64,000 nt of DNA, from positions 1 to 64,000 of the forward strand of contig JAJEPU010000012.1 in the NCBI GenBank assembly GCA_020686985.1, read 5' to 3'. This DNA is from Brotaphodocola catenula. Lineage in GTDB: Bacteria > Bacillota > Clostridia > Lachnospirales > Lachnospiraceae. The notes beneath the pieces are model-generated. The model saw only the letters and a list, made by a program, of their open reading frames with translations, was not told where the DNA came from and ran no database searches. Below, in pieces: positions 6,853 to 15,725 of the stretch (position 1 is its first letter; the number at the start of each line of letters is the position of its first letter). Position numbers and translations under genes: made by a program.

Positions 6853-7025
6853 CTGCGTGTATCTCTCTGCACATATGCCTGTTACAGTTCATGCATTGCA
6901 CGAACTGCAACGGATTTTGCCGATGCTTCGCATTCCAAATCGGCAAAATCTGCTCCCACTACTGCATCATACGGAATTTTCAGTTCAGAAAATTCCTACC
7001 TGCGTGTTTCTCTGCACATATGCCT
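6853..7025. repeat. Family-2 palindromic element (copy 1) with flanking 27-29 bp direct repeats
   Basis: The element core, 6881-7000, has three hairpins: GTTACAGTTC/GAACTGCAAC, GATTTTGCCGAT/ATCGGCAAAATC (6913-6950) and GGAATTTTC/GAAAATTCC (6973-6996). It is flanked by near-identical direct repeats CCTGCGTGT..CTCTGCACATATGCCT at 6852-6880 and 6999-7025. The right repeat is part of the M42 peptidase coding end, so the element supplies that gene's last codons and stop. Apart from the remnants, 6595-6984 holds no other gene. Confidence 0.75.
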
Positions 7026-8049
7026 CCACAAGTTTCAGTGTCTGCATCATTCCGTGAATATGAGTGCGCTCCATGTGGTGAGATGCCTGAACACCCTGAC
7101 CGATCAGCGCATGACGCACATTGTGACCGCCACGGATTGCAGCGGAAGCGTCGGAGCTGTATCTGCGGTAGCAGTCGACTGCGTAGTCGAGTCCAAGCTC
7201 TTTTGCCATCTCAATCATCTTTGTCGTCAGATCATAGTCATACGGACCTGCGCTGTCCTTTGCGACGATGCAGACTTTCTTTTCATCGCCCTCGAGATCG
7301 TCTCCGACCGCTCCCATATCCACAGCAAGCATCTCGGTCACATCCTCCGGAATGTAGCTTGCGCCGAAACCAACTTCCTCAAAATTCGTGAACAACATCC
7401 GAATCTTTCCGACCGGCTTTACGACTCCATCGTGAATCTCTTTGAGCAGAGTCAAAAGAACGGCTGTGCTTGCCTTGTCGTCAAGGTGGCGGGATTTGAT
7501 ATATCCGCTCTCACATGCTACAAAACGCGGATCAAACGAGATATAATCTCCATTCTCAATTCCGAGTGCGCGCACCTCCTCTTTCGTGTGCACATCCTCG
7601 TCCAGACGCACTCTCATGCAATCGTCCGTTCTCTTCTGGTCACGGCACTCCGGGAAGACGTGAACGGACGGCTCTGTCGTCAGGATCGTACCCGTGTAAG
7701 AACGACCATCGCGCGTATGAACTGTGCAGTACTCGCCCTCAATGCTCTCCATCATGTATCCACCGACCGGAACGAGTTTTAACGTTCCGTCATTCACAAT
7801 CGTTCTGACCATTGCGCCAAGGGTGTCACAGTGTGCAGCGAGAAGACGATTTCCACCATCATTCGCATCTCCCTCATTGACATCCACAATCAGCGCACCT
7901 CTGCTTGTGTACTCTGTGTGGAAACCAAGGTTTTCTGCCTCCGCTTTCAGCCATCCCATAACTTCTTTTGTGTAACCGGATGGACTCGGAATGTTTACCA
8001 CCTTTCTCAGTTTTTCCGTCATATAGTTTTTTATCTCAAGTTCTGTCAT
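6985..8049 (-). CDS. M42-family metallo-aminopeptidase
   Basis: A 354-residue cytosolic di-metal aminopeptidase of the M42 family (glutamyl aminopeptidase/endoglucanase-M group), which trims short peptides. Metal ligands and catalytic residues can be placed: AAHCDT (His73, Asp75), RHLDD (Asp190/191), NFEEVG (Glu224/225), AVDMG (Asp244) and SHHMER (His325). Family length is normal. ATG at 8049 has GGAGAAG upstream. The final residues after EAYVQRN, including the stop, are provided by the adjoining family-2 repeat, so the C terminus differs from an ancestral version that can still be read in the flanking duplicate at 6852-6880. Confidence 0.9.
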   Translation of the reverse strand: MTELEIKNYMTEKLRKVVNIPSPSGYTKEVMGWLKAEAENLGFHTEYTSRGALIVDVNEGDANDGGNRLLAAHCDTLGAMVRTIVNDGTLKLVPVGGYMMESIEGEYCTVHTRDGRSYTGTILTTEPSVHVFPECRDQKRTDDCMRVRLDEDVHTKEEVRALGIENGDYISFDPRFVACESGYIKSRHLDDKASTAVLLTLLKEIHDGVVKPVGKIRMLFTNFEEVGFGASYIPEDVTEMLAVDMGAVGDDLEGDEKKVCIVAKDSAGPYDYDLTTKMIEMAKELGLDYAVDCYRRYSSDASAAIRGGHNVRHALIGQGVQASHHMERTHIHGMMQTLKLVEAYVQRNTQVGIF

Positions 8050-8101
8050 GATGATTCTTCTCCATTTCTAAAAGTAATTCTATCCTAAATAAATTTTATG
8101 C

Positions 8102-8872
8102 TCAGGACTGCTTTTCCACAAGCACATACACAATCGCAAGCGGAATCACACAGAGCAGGGAAGATTTCAGTCCCAGTCCCAGCATTTTGGAGGTGGCATA
8201 AGAGATCGCAATTCCTGTGTGAAAAGCGAGAAGCGTCAGACCAAAGATCGTTCCTTTCTCCTTATATTTCGGATCTCCACTGTTCCAGTAAAGGCAAAAT
8301 GAGGATACCGTCTGCTTCAGGTTGTTTGTGGAAAAAATCGTCGAGCAGACATATCCACATGCTCCGGTAAACGAAGTCCACTGAAATGCCATGATAAAAA
8401 ATACCGGATAGAGCGAAAGCATTCCATTCATATCTGCCGGAAAAAATGCCAGCAAAATACACACCGGAATCTCAATATACAGGCACACTTTTCTGACATT
8501 CCAACTCGTCTTTGCCGGAATCAATGTTGCGATCGCTACTGCCAGCGCAAAGACGACAACACTTCCGAGACGAATCAGCACACTGAGCATCTTTGCATCC
8601 TCAAGATCCATAACCAGATGAATCAGATTTCCAGTCACCGCCGATCCGAAAATATCAAATCGGTTGAAAATCGCATATGCACCCATAAACCCACCGACAA
8701 TCGCCATCAGGCAGTGCATCCAGAGATCGAGTCGCATCCAGATGCTTTCTTTCTGCTCCTCCGCAACCAGCACATTCAACTGTTCGGCTTTCAGTTCCGA
8801 TTTCTGCTCAGATTTTGGTTCCACTTTTTGTTGTGCTTCCTTCCGCGTTTCTCCCTTAGTTTCTGTCTCCAT
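8102..8872 (-). CDS. YoaK-like membrane protein (DUF1275 family)
   Basis: An integral membrane protein of about 256 residues, with five to six predicted hydrophobic segments (for example LMAIVGGFMGAYAIF, VVVFALAVAIATLI, IEIPVCILLAFF). The motif FGSAVTGNLIHL is typical of DUF1275/YoaK proteins, whose function is unknown. The frame is open upstream to 9040, but that part overlaps the DUF3881 gene; the ATG at 8872 with AAGGA upstream is preferred. Residues 1-45 are a charged Lys/Glu-rich cytoplasmic tail (KSEQKSELKAEQ). It follows the DUF3881 gene on the same strand with a short gap. Confidence 0.8.
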   Translation of the reverse strand: METETKGETRKEAQQKVEPKSEQKSELKAEQLNVLVAEEQKESIWMRLDLWMHCLMAIVGGFMGAYAIFNRFDIFGSAVTGNLIHLVMDLEDAKMLSVLIRLGSVVVFALAVAIATLIPAKTSWNVRKVCLYIEIPVCILLAFFPADMNGMLSLYPVFFIMAFQWTSFTGACGYVCSTIFSTNNLKQTVSSFCLYWNSGDPKYKEKGTIFGLTLLAFHTGIAISYATSKMLGLGLKSSLLCVIPLAIVYVLVEKQS

Positions 8873-8936
8873 TTTCTTTTGTGTCCTTCCCGTTATTCCG
8901 TTTTTCCATATTTGTTTTTTTACAAAGTGCACATAT

Positions 8937-9854
8937 TCATACGATTCCACATACATCACTGTTCTCTCGGCTTCCTGCAAACTTTGCAACTCCCTGCATC
9001 CAGATCTGTCCCTTGAATCTGCGTCCGATCTTCGGTTCACCGATCAGATCTTTCTTTGCAATTCCGACATGGAAAATCATATCACTGCACTCAAGCGTCA
9101 GGTCATAAACGATCTCCTTCGTGATCTGGTTTTTCTTCTCCTCAATCTTGCGGATCTCTCCGATTACCGAATACTGGTCACACTCGATTCCACTCGGCAT
9201 AAAGCTGGAATCCACAATCGAATACAGATCTTCTTTCATCACTCTCTTGGAAATCTGAGAGTACATATCCATGTCCTCAATCGTCAGCGTCTCCATCGCA
9301 TTCTCATCGCCATTTTTCGCGGCTTCGAGCAGGTGATTGCGATCTTTCGTTGCGACCTTTGCCATCTCGATCTGTTTTCTCGTCTTGTGAAGTGGCAGAA
9401 GGACTTTTCCTTCGATTGCAAGACCTGTCAGGCTGACTTCCTCTACCTTTGTGGAAAGGCGTCCCAAACGCGCCAAACGACGACAGCGGTACTCAAAACA
9501 GTTATCCAGATAAAAGATCAGCGAAATTCCCACACGGAATTCATCGAGAAGTCCCGCATAAGTCTCTTTCTCCGTGTGACGCTGAATCGAGCAGTCCACG
9601 GTTGAGGACGGATCGGATGCTGTCAGATACGGATAATAAAACTCTCTTCGGAAACGTCCTTTCGGATCTACCTCTCCAACCATGACAATTCCCATGCCGG
9701 GAGCAACCTCTGCGCGAATCTCACAGAGATTCTCATCCTCATCAATTTCCAGACACTGACGCGCATTTCCCTTTTCCAGGTCATCGAGCAGTCTCTCTAT
9801 ATCTCTTTTCTTTCGGTAAGCGCCAAATCCCACACTTCTCAAAAATTTATGCAT
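8937..9854 (-). CDS. DUF3881 family protein
   Basis: A 305-residue soluble protein beginning MHKFLRSVGFGAYRKKRDIE, a start I associate with the Lachnospiraceae-restricted DUF3881 family. No catalytic motif, signal peptide or membrane segment is evident; the N-terminal 60 residues are charged and the C-terminal 90 (YSVIGEIRKIEEKKNQITKE onward) form a beta-rich segment. ATG at 9854 has AAGGAGAGAG upstream. Function unknown. It is one of the clues to the family-level origin of this DNA. Confidence 0.8.
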   Translation of the reverse strand: MHKFLRSVGFGAYRKKRDIERLLDDLEKGNARQCLEIDEDENLCEIRAEVAPGMGIVMVGEVDPKGRFRREFYYPYLTASDPSSTVDCSIQRHTEKETYAGLLDEFRVGISLIFYLDNCFEYRCRRLARLGRLSTKVEEVSLTGLAIEGKVLLPLHKTRKQIEMAKVATKDRNHLLEAAKNGDENAMETLTIEDMDMYSQISKRVMKEDLYSIVDSSFMPSGIECDQYSVIGEIRKIEEKKNQITKEIVYDLTLECSDMIFHVGIAKKDLIGEPKIGRRFKGQIWMQGVAKFAGSRENSDVCGIV

Positions 9855-9958
9855 TCTCTCTCCTTACCTTACTTCATACTTCATTACTTTTTTACTTCTT
9901 TGTTTTTCTTATGCATTATACTCTATCTATTCCGCATTTTCAATAAATGATGAACGCG

Positions 9959-10001
9959 AAAAAACTCCCCGAAACAGACAAAATCTGTCCCGGAGAGTTT
10001 C
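9959..10001 (-). terminator. Terminator of gdhA
   Basis: Hairpin AACTCTCCGGGACAGA / TCTGTTTCGGGGAGTT followed by a T-run on the minus strand, about 95 bases after the gdhA stop. Confidence 0.8.
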
Positions 10002-10096
10002 TGTAAGACTCCAAAAAAACTTTAAAGCTCTTTTGGATTTCTTTTTCGATTTATGGATTTATGAGTTTTACGGTCGTTTAAATATTTAGGTTATGT

Positions 10097-11446
<1,350 letters not shown>

Positions 11447-11510
11447 TCATCAATGATCCATCATCATCCCATCTGATCATCTTCTCATTTTCTCTTCAGA
11501 CGTTTTTCTC

Positions 11511-11548
11511 GTTATCGTTTATGCGTTGCACAAACTGTAACGGATTTT
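11511..11548. repeat. Family-2 repeat, short copy
   Basis: GTTATCGTTTATGCGTTGCA and the following ACAAACTGTAACGGATTTT match the first hairpin of the long family-2 copies and then stop. It lies in the gdhA leader. Confidence 0.6.
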
Positions 11549-11616
11549 CTCTGTTTTCAGAGCTTTCATGGAATGTTGAATGTTTTCAAATCAGCGTTCA
11601 GACTGCCCGAAAAAAG

Positions 11617-11653
11617 GCAAAAAGGGGCTCTGCCATCTGGCAGAGCCCCTTTG
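11617..11653 (-). terminator. Strong hairpin with T-run in the gdhA leader
   Basis: Perfect stem AAAGGGGCTCTGCCA/TGGCAGAGCCCCTTT followed by further T on the minus strand. It lies some 10-45 bases downstream of a good promoter (11672-11700) and 185 bases before gdhA. It may end transcription from the upstream ABC-F genes, attenuate gdhA, or end a very short RNA. Confidence 0.7.
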
Positions 11654-11671
11654 CTCCTGACGTTTGAAAAG

Positions 11672-11700
11672 AGTATACTACTTTAATTCATTAAAGTCAA
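11672..11700 (-). promoter_or_regulatory. Promoter with embedded perfect dyad, upstream of gdhA
   Basis: Minus strand TTGACT (11695-11700), 17-base spacer, TATACT (11672-11677). The spacer contains the perfect dyad ACTTTAAT-TC-ATTAAAGT (11680-11697), an obvious operator position. Further upstream two AATTGCAATT palindromes occur at 11807-11816 and 11826-11835. The rest of 11701-11892 is AT-rich without a gene. Confidence 0.7.
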
Positions 11701-11892
11701 GAACGAAATTCGTAAACTTTTTTCACCGGGTTCAGATTTTTTTCCTCGGTGAAATCTTATTTTATTAATAGTGCTTTATTTTTTAAGATTTTAATTCAAT
11801 TTCATTAATTGCAATTATTTAGATAAATTGCAATTATTACTTCCTTATGCGCTTACACACTTATGCTCTCCATAAATGTTTCATTGGGTCTC

Positions 11893-13785
11893 TCATCTAG
11901 TTTTTTGTGCCTCGATCTGTTCTGCCAGATCATTTAAGTAAACCCAGCGATCCATCTTTTCCTCGAGCTGTGCTTCTTTCTCAGCTTTCTCAGTCATCAG
12001 CTGATTGAGTTTTCCATAGTCGGTTGCAGATACCGCAATCTGGGCGTCAAGCGACTCGATCGCCTCCTCAAGTCCCGCAATTTCGTCCTCAATCGTCTCC
12101 CACTCTTTCTGCTCCTTGTAGGAGAATTTGAGCTTCTTCTGGTGTGCACGACCGTCCTGAGAGGACTTTACTGACGCGCCACTCTCCATGCCTGCGCCAT
12201 CCGCGCCCGATGCTGATCCAGCTCCGCCATTTCCACCCTGACTGCCAGAACCACCACTCATTCCACTGCCCTCGCCCTGTGCGAGCTTGCGCTGATATGC
12301 GACCTGATAGTCCGTGAATCCGCCCTCGTACTGAACAACATTTCCATCGCCCTCAAACGCAAAAATCCGGCGCACAACACGGTCAAGGAAATACCGGTCA
12401 TGAGAAACCGTGATGACGATTCCCTGGAAGCTGTCGAGATAATCCTCAAGAATCATCAGCGTGCGAATATCAAGATCGTTCGTCGGCTCATCGAGGAGCA
12501 GGACATTCGGTGCACTCATCAGGATCCGAAGCAGGTAAAGACGTCTGCGCTCACCACCAGAAAGGCGGGAAATCGTCGTATACTGGACGCTTGACGGGAA
12601 GAGGAAACGCTCAAGCATCTGAGACGCACTGATGCTTCCATCCTTCGTCTGCACATACTCGGCGACGTTTCGGATGTAATCAATGACCTTGAGACTCACA
12701 TCCATATCCTCGTTTTCCTGAGAGAAATATCCGAGTTTTACGGTCTGTCCAATCTCAATCGTTCCGGAATCCGGCTTCACCCAGCCCGCAATCATCTTCA
12801 TCAGCGTGGATTTTCCGCTTCCATTTGGTCCAATGATTCCGATGCGGTCATTTTTCAGAAAGACGTAATTGAAATCGCGCATCAGCACCTTATCACCATA
12901 TGCCTTCGACAAATGCTCGATCTCAACAGTCGTTCGACCGAGACGGCTTGAGATCGACTCCATCTCAACCTGTCCGTCCGTCAGCTCCGGCGCTTCCTGA
13001 TCGCGCAGAGCCTCATATCTCTGGATATGTGCCTTCTGCTTTGTCGAGCGCGCACGCGCCCCACGTTGCATCCACGCAAGCTCCGTCCGAAGAATACTCT
13101 GACGCTTGCGCTCAGACGCAGCCATCATGTCGAGACGCTCCGCTTTTAACTTCAGAAAGCCCTCATAATTGCTCTGATAGCTGTAAAGTTTTCCCTTGTC
13201 CAGCTCCACAATCCGGTTCGTCACGCTGTCGAGGAAATAGCGGTCATGCGTGATCATCAGCAGTGCTCCGCGGAATTTCTTTAAATAATCCTCAAGCCAG
13301 TCTGCCATCTCACTGTCGAGATGGTTTGTCGGCTCATCAAGGATCAGAAGATCAGCAGTCGAGAGAAGCACACTTGTCAGTGCAACTCTCTTTCTCTGAC
13401 CTCCGGAAAGCGTCTCTACCTTTGCCGTAAAATCATAAATTCCGAGCTTTGTGAGGATTGTCTTCGCACTCGCCTCAATCTCCTCCCTCGAGGTGAAATG
13501 AGGCTCATTGCGGTTGTCTCTCACAATGCTGTCGAGAACGGAATCCCCCGGCATAAACTGCGGAATCTGCGGAAGATAACGGATGTAGAGATTTCTTCTG
13601 CGAATCACACTTCCGTCATCCGGCTCCTCAAGACCTGCAACAATTTTTAAGAGCGTGGATTTTCCGGTTCCATTGATTCCGATCAGTCCGACTTTCTCGC
13701 CGTCTCCAATGCTGAACGATGTGTCATCAAAGAGCAGACGCTCGGTGTAGGATTTCGTCAAATGTTCAATCGTTATCAGACTCAT
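11893..13785 (-). CDS. ABC-F family ATPase, Uup-like
   Basis: A 630-residue protein with two ATP-binding cassettes and no membrane domain, the ABC-F pattern; members act on ribosomes or in DNA/RNA maintenance. Cassette 1 has GINGTGKST (about 36-44), LSGGQRKR and LLILDEPTNHLD; cassette 2 has GPNGSGKST (about 318), LSGGERRR and LLLDEPTNDLD. Both have the SHDRYFLD or THDRYFLD switch. A Gly/Ser-rich linker (GSGMSGGSGSQGG) precedes a C-terminal coiled coil (KEQKEWETIEDEIAGLEEAIE), as in Uup. It starts eight bases after the second ABC-F gene and is probably cotranscribed. Confidence 0.88.
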   Translation of the reverse strand: MSLITIEHLTKSYTERLLFDDTSFSIGDGEKVGLIGINGTGKSTLLKIVAGLEEPDDGSVIRRRNLYIRYLPQIPQFMPGDSVLDSIVRDNRNEPHFTSREEIEASAKTILTKLGIYDFTAKVETLSGGQRKRVALTSVLLSTADLLILDEPTNHLDSEMADWLEDYLKKFRGALLMITHDRYFLDSVTNRIVELDKGKLYSYQSNYEGFLKLKAERLDMMAASERKRQSILRTELAWMQRGARARSTKQKAHIQRYEALRDQEAPELTDGQVEMESISSRLGRTTVEIEHLSKAYGDKVLMRDFNYVFLKNDRIGIIGPNGSGKSTLMKMIAGWVKPDSGTIEIGQTVKLGYFSQENEDMDVSLKVIDYIRNVAEYVQTKDGSISASQMLERFLFPSSVQYTTISRLSGGERRRLYLLRILMSAPNVLLLDEPTNDLDIRTLMILEDYLDSFQGIVITVSHDRYFLDRVVRRIFAFEGDGNVVQYEGGFTDYQVAYQRKLAQGEGSGMSGGSGSQGGNGGAGSASGADGAGMESGASVKSSQDGRAHQKKLKFSYKEQKEWETIEDEIAGLEEAIESLDAQIAVSATDYGKLNQLMTEKAEKEAQLEEKMDRWVYLNDLAEQIEAQKTR

Positions 13786-13793
13786 TTTCTGCC

Positions 13794-15422
13794 TTAGTCA
13801 TCCTTCTCTGTCACTGCAAATACAGTACGCTTTCTTGCCATCTCATCGCTCTCAAGATACTCGTCGTAGGAAGTGATCTTATCGATGAGCTGACCGTTTA
13901 CGATCTCCATGATACGGTTTGCAGTCGTCTGCACGATCTGGTGGTCACGAGAGGAGAAAATCAGCACGCCTGGGAACTTCACAAGACCAGTGTTCAGAGC
14001 AGTGATCGACTCCATGTCGAGATGGTCAGTCGGCTCGTCGAGCATCAGCACGTTTGCGCCGGAAATCATCAGCTTGGAGAGCATGCAACGAACTTTCTCA
14101 CCACCGGAGAGTACACGCACTTTCTTCACGCCATCCTCACCTGCAAACAGCATACGTCCGAGGAATCCACGTACATAGGTTACATCCTTCTCCGGAGAGT
14201 ACTGGGTCAGCCAGTCCACGATCGTGTCGTCGCTGTCAAACTCTGCGGTGTTGTCCTTCGGGAAGTAGGACTGAGTCGTCGTCAGACCCCACTTGTAGGA
14301 ACCCTCATCCGGCTCCATCTCGCCTGCGAGAATCTGGAACAGAACAGTCTTTGCTCGCTCGTTCGGTCCAACGAGAGCGACCTTGTCCTCACGGTTCAGA
14401 GTGAAGGAAACGTGGTCGAGAATCTTCTCGCCGTCGATCGTCTTGCACAGATCGGTCACGGTCAGAACCTCATTTCCGATCTCTCTTGCCGGACGGAAAT
14501 CGATGTACGGATACTTACGGCTGGACGGACGGATCTCATCAAGCTGGATCTTCTCAAGAGCACGCTTTCTTGAAGTTGCCTGCTTGGACTTGGAAGCGTT
14601 TGCAGAGAATCGCTGAATGAACTCCTGCAACTCCTTGATCTTCTCCTCTTTCTTACGGTTTGCCTCTTTCATCTGGCGAACCATCAACTGACTGGACTCG
14701 TACCAGAAATCATAGTTACCTGCGTAGAGCTGAATCTTGCCGTAGTCGATATCTGCAATGTTTGTGCAGACCTTATTCAGGAAGTAACGGTCATGGGATA
14801 CAACGATGACCGTGTTCTCAAAGTTGATCAGGAACTCCTCAAGCCAGGAGATTGCATCGAGATCCAGATGGTTTGTCGGCTCGTCGAGAAGCAGGATATC
14901 CGGGTTTCCGAACAGTGCCTGTGCAAGCAGAACCTTGACCTTGAGCGCACCGGTCAAATCCTTCATCAGCGTGTAGTGGTACTCGGTGTCAACGCCCAGA
15001 CCATTCAAGAGGTTTGCCGCATCGGACTCTGCCTCCCAACCGTTCATCTCTGCGAACTCACCCTCGAGCTCTGCTGCCTTGATACCATCCTCATCCGTGA
15101 AATCCGGCTTCATGTAAATGGCATCCTTCTCTTTCATCACCTCATAGAGACGCTTGTTTCCCATAATTACAGTATCAAGCACCGGGAACTCGTCATACTT
15201 AAAGTGATCCTGCTGAAGGAAGGAGAGACGCTGTCCCGGAGTGATCACAACATCTCCGCTCGTCGGCTCAAGCTGTCCGGAAAGAATCTTCAGAAAAGTA
15301 GATTTTCCTGCACCGTTCGCACCGATCATTCCGTAGCAGTTGCCCTCGGTAAATTTAATGTTTACGTCCTCAAACAATGCCTTCTTTCCAACTCGAAGGG
15401 TTACACCATTTGCACTTATCAT
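13794..15422 (-). CDS. ABC-F family ATPase, YkpA/YbiT-like
   Basis: A 542-residue two-cassette protein of the ABC-F class, close to YkpA/YbiT, proposed ribosome-associated factors. Cassette 1 is canonical (GANGAGKST at about 35-43, LLLDEPTNHLD, SHDRYFLN). Cassette 2 is unusual: the Walker A position reads GPNERAKT instead of the usual GxxGxGKT, Walker B reads LMLDEPTDHLD, and the switch region reads SSRDHQ. Its signature LSGGEKVR is intact. Variation of cassette 2 may be a subfamily trait. ATG at 15422 with AAAGGTG upstream. Confidence 0.88.
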   Translation of the reverse strand: MISANGVTLRVGKKALFEDVNIKFTEGNCYGMIGANGAGKSTFLKILSGQLEPTSGDVVITPGQRLSFLQQDHFKYDEFPVLDTVIMGNKRLYEVMKEKDAIYMKPDFTDEDGIKAAELEGEFAEMNGWEAESDAANLLNGLGVDTEYHYTLMKDLTGALKVKVLLAQALFGNPDILLLDEPTNHLDLDAISWLEEFLINFENTVIVVSHDRYFLNKVCTNIADIDYGKIQLYAGNYDFWYESSQLMVRQMKEANRKKEEKIKELQEFIQRFSANASKSKQATSRKRALEKIQLDEIRPSSRKYPYIDFRPAREIGNEVLTVTDLCKTIDGEKILDHVSFTLNREDKVALVGPNERAKTVLFQILAGEMEPDEGSYKWGLTTTQSYFPKDNTAEFDSDDTIVDWLTQYSPEKDVTYVRGFLGRMLFAGEDGVKKVRVLSGGEKVRCMLSKLMISGANVLMLDEPTDHLDMESITALNTGLVKFPGVLIFSSRDHQIVQTTANRIMEIVNGQLIDKITSYDEYLESDEMARKRTVFAVTEKDD

Positions 15423-15499
15423 CTTCTAACACCTTTCTTTTTTTAAAATTTCTAATTCTGTGAACTGTTTCTTTTGTTTACCCGTTTTCCGGTTCGTCA

Positions 15500-15614
15500 T
15501 GTTCACGCGTTGCGCAAACAATAACTGATTTTGCCGATGCTTCGCATTCCAAATCGGCAAAATCTGCTACCACCACTGTATCATACGGCATTTTCAGTTC
15601 AGAAAATGCCTACC
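15500..15614. repeat. Family-2 palindromic element (copy 2)
   Basis: Same three-part structure as copy 1: GTTCACGCGTT.. first hairpin, identical GATTTTGCCGAT/ATCGGCAAAATC hairpin (15527-15564) and GGCATTTTC/GAAAATGCC hairpin (15587-15610). In the third hairpin an A-T pair of copy 1 is replaced by C-G on both arms. The gap 15423-15725 holds this element and the following terminator and no gene. Confidence 0.75.
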
Positions 15615-15683
15615 CATGTACAGTAACGTCAAAACCGCTCCCCCGCAAACGGAACTTTTTTCTGCACGTTAGTTTCTGTCCTG

Positions 15684-15709
15684 AAAAAAGGGGGATTCTC
15701 CGTCCCCCC
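15684..15709 (-). terminator. Terminator of the fliB-like gene
   Basis: GGGGGGACGG/ATCCCCC-type hairpin followed by six T on the minus strand. Confidence 0.8.
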
Positions 15710-15725
15710 TTCTTCTGTATCATAT

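Noticed and set aside
6681..6872. Small minus-strand frame across the tRNA remnants
   Set aside because: It is formed by tRNA-derived sequence and the duplicated end of the M42 gene; no start site support.
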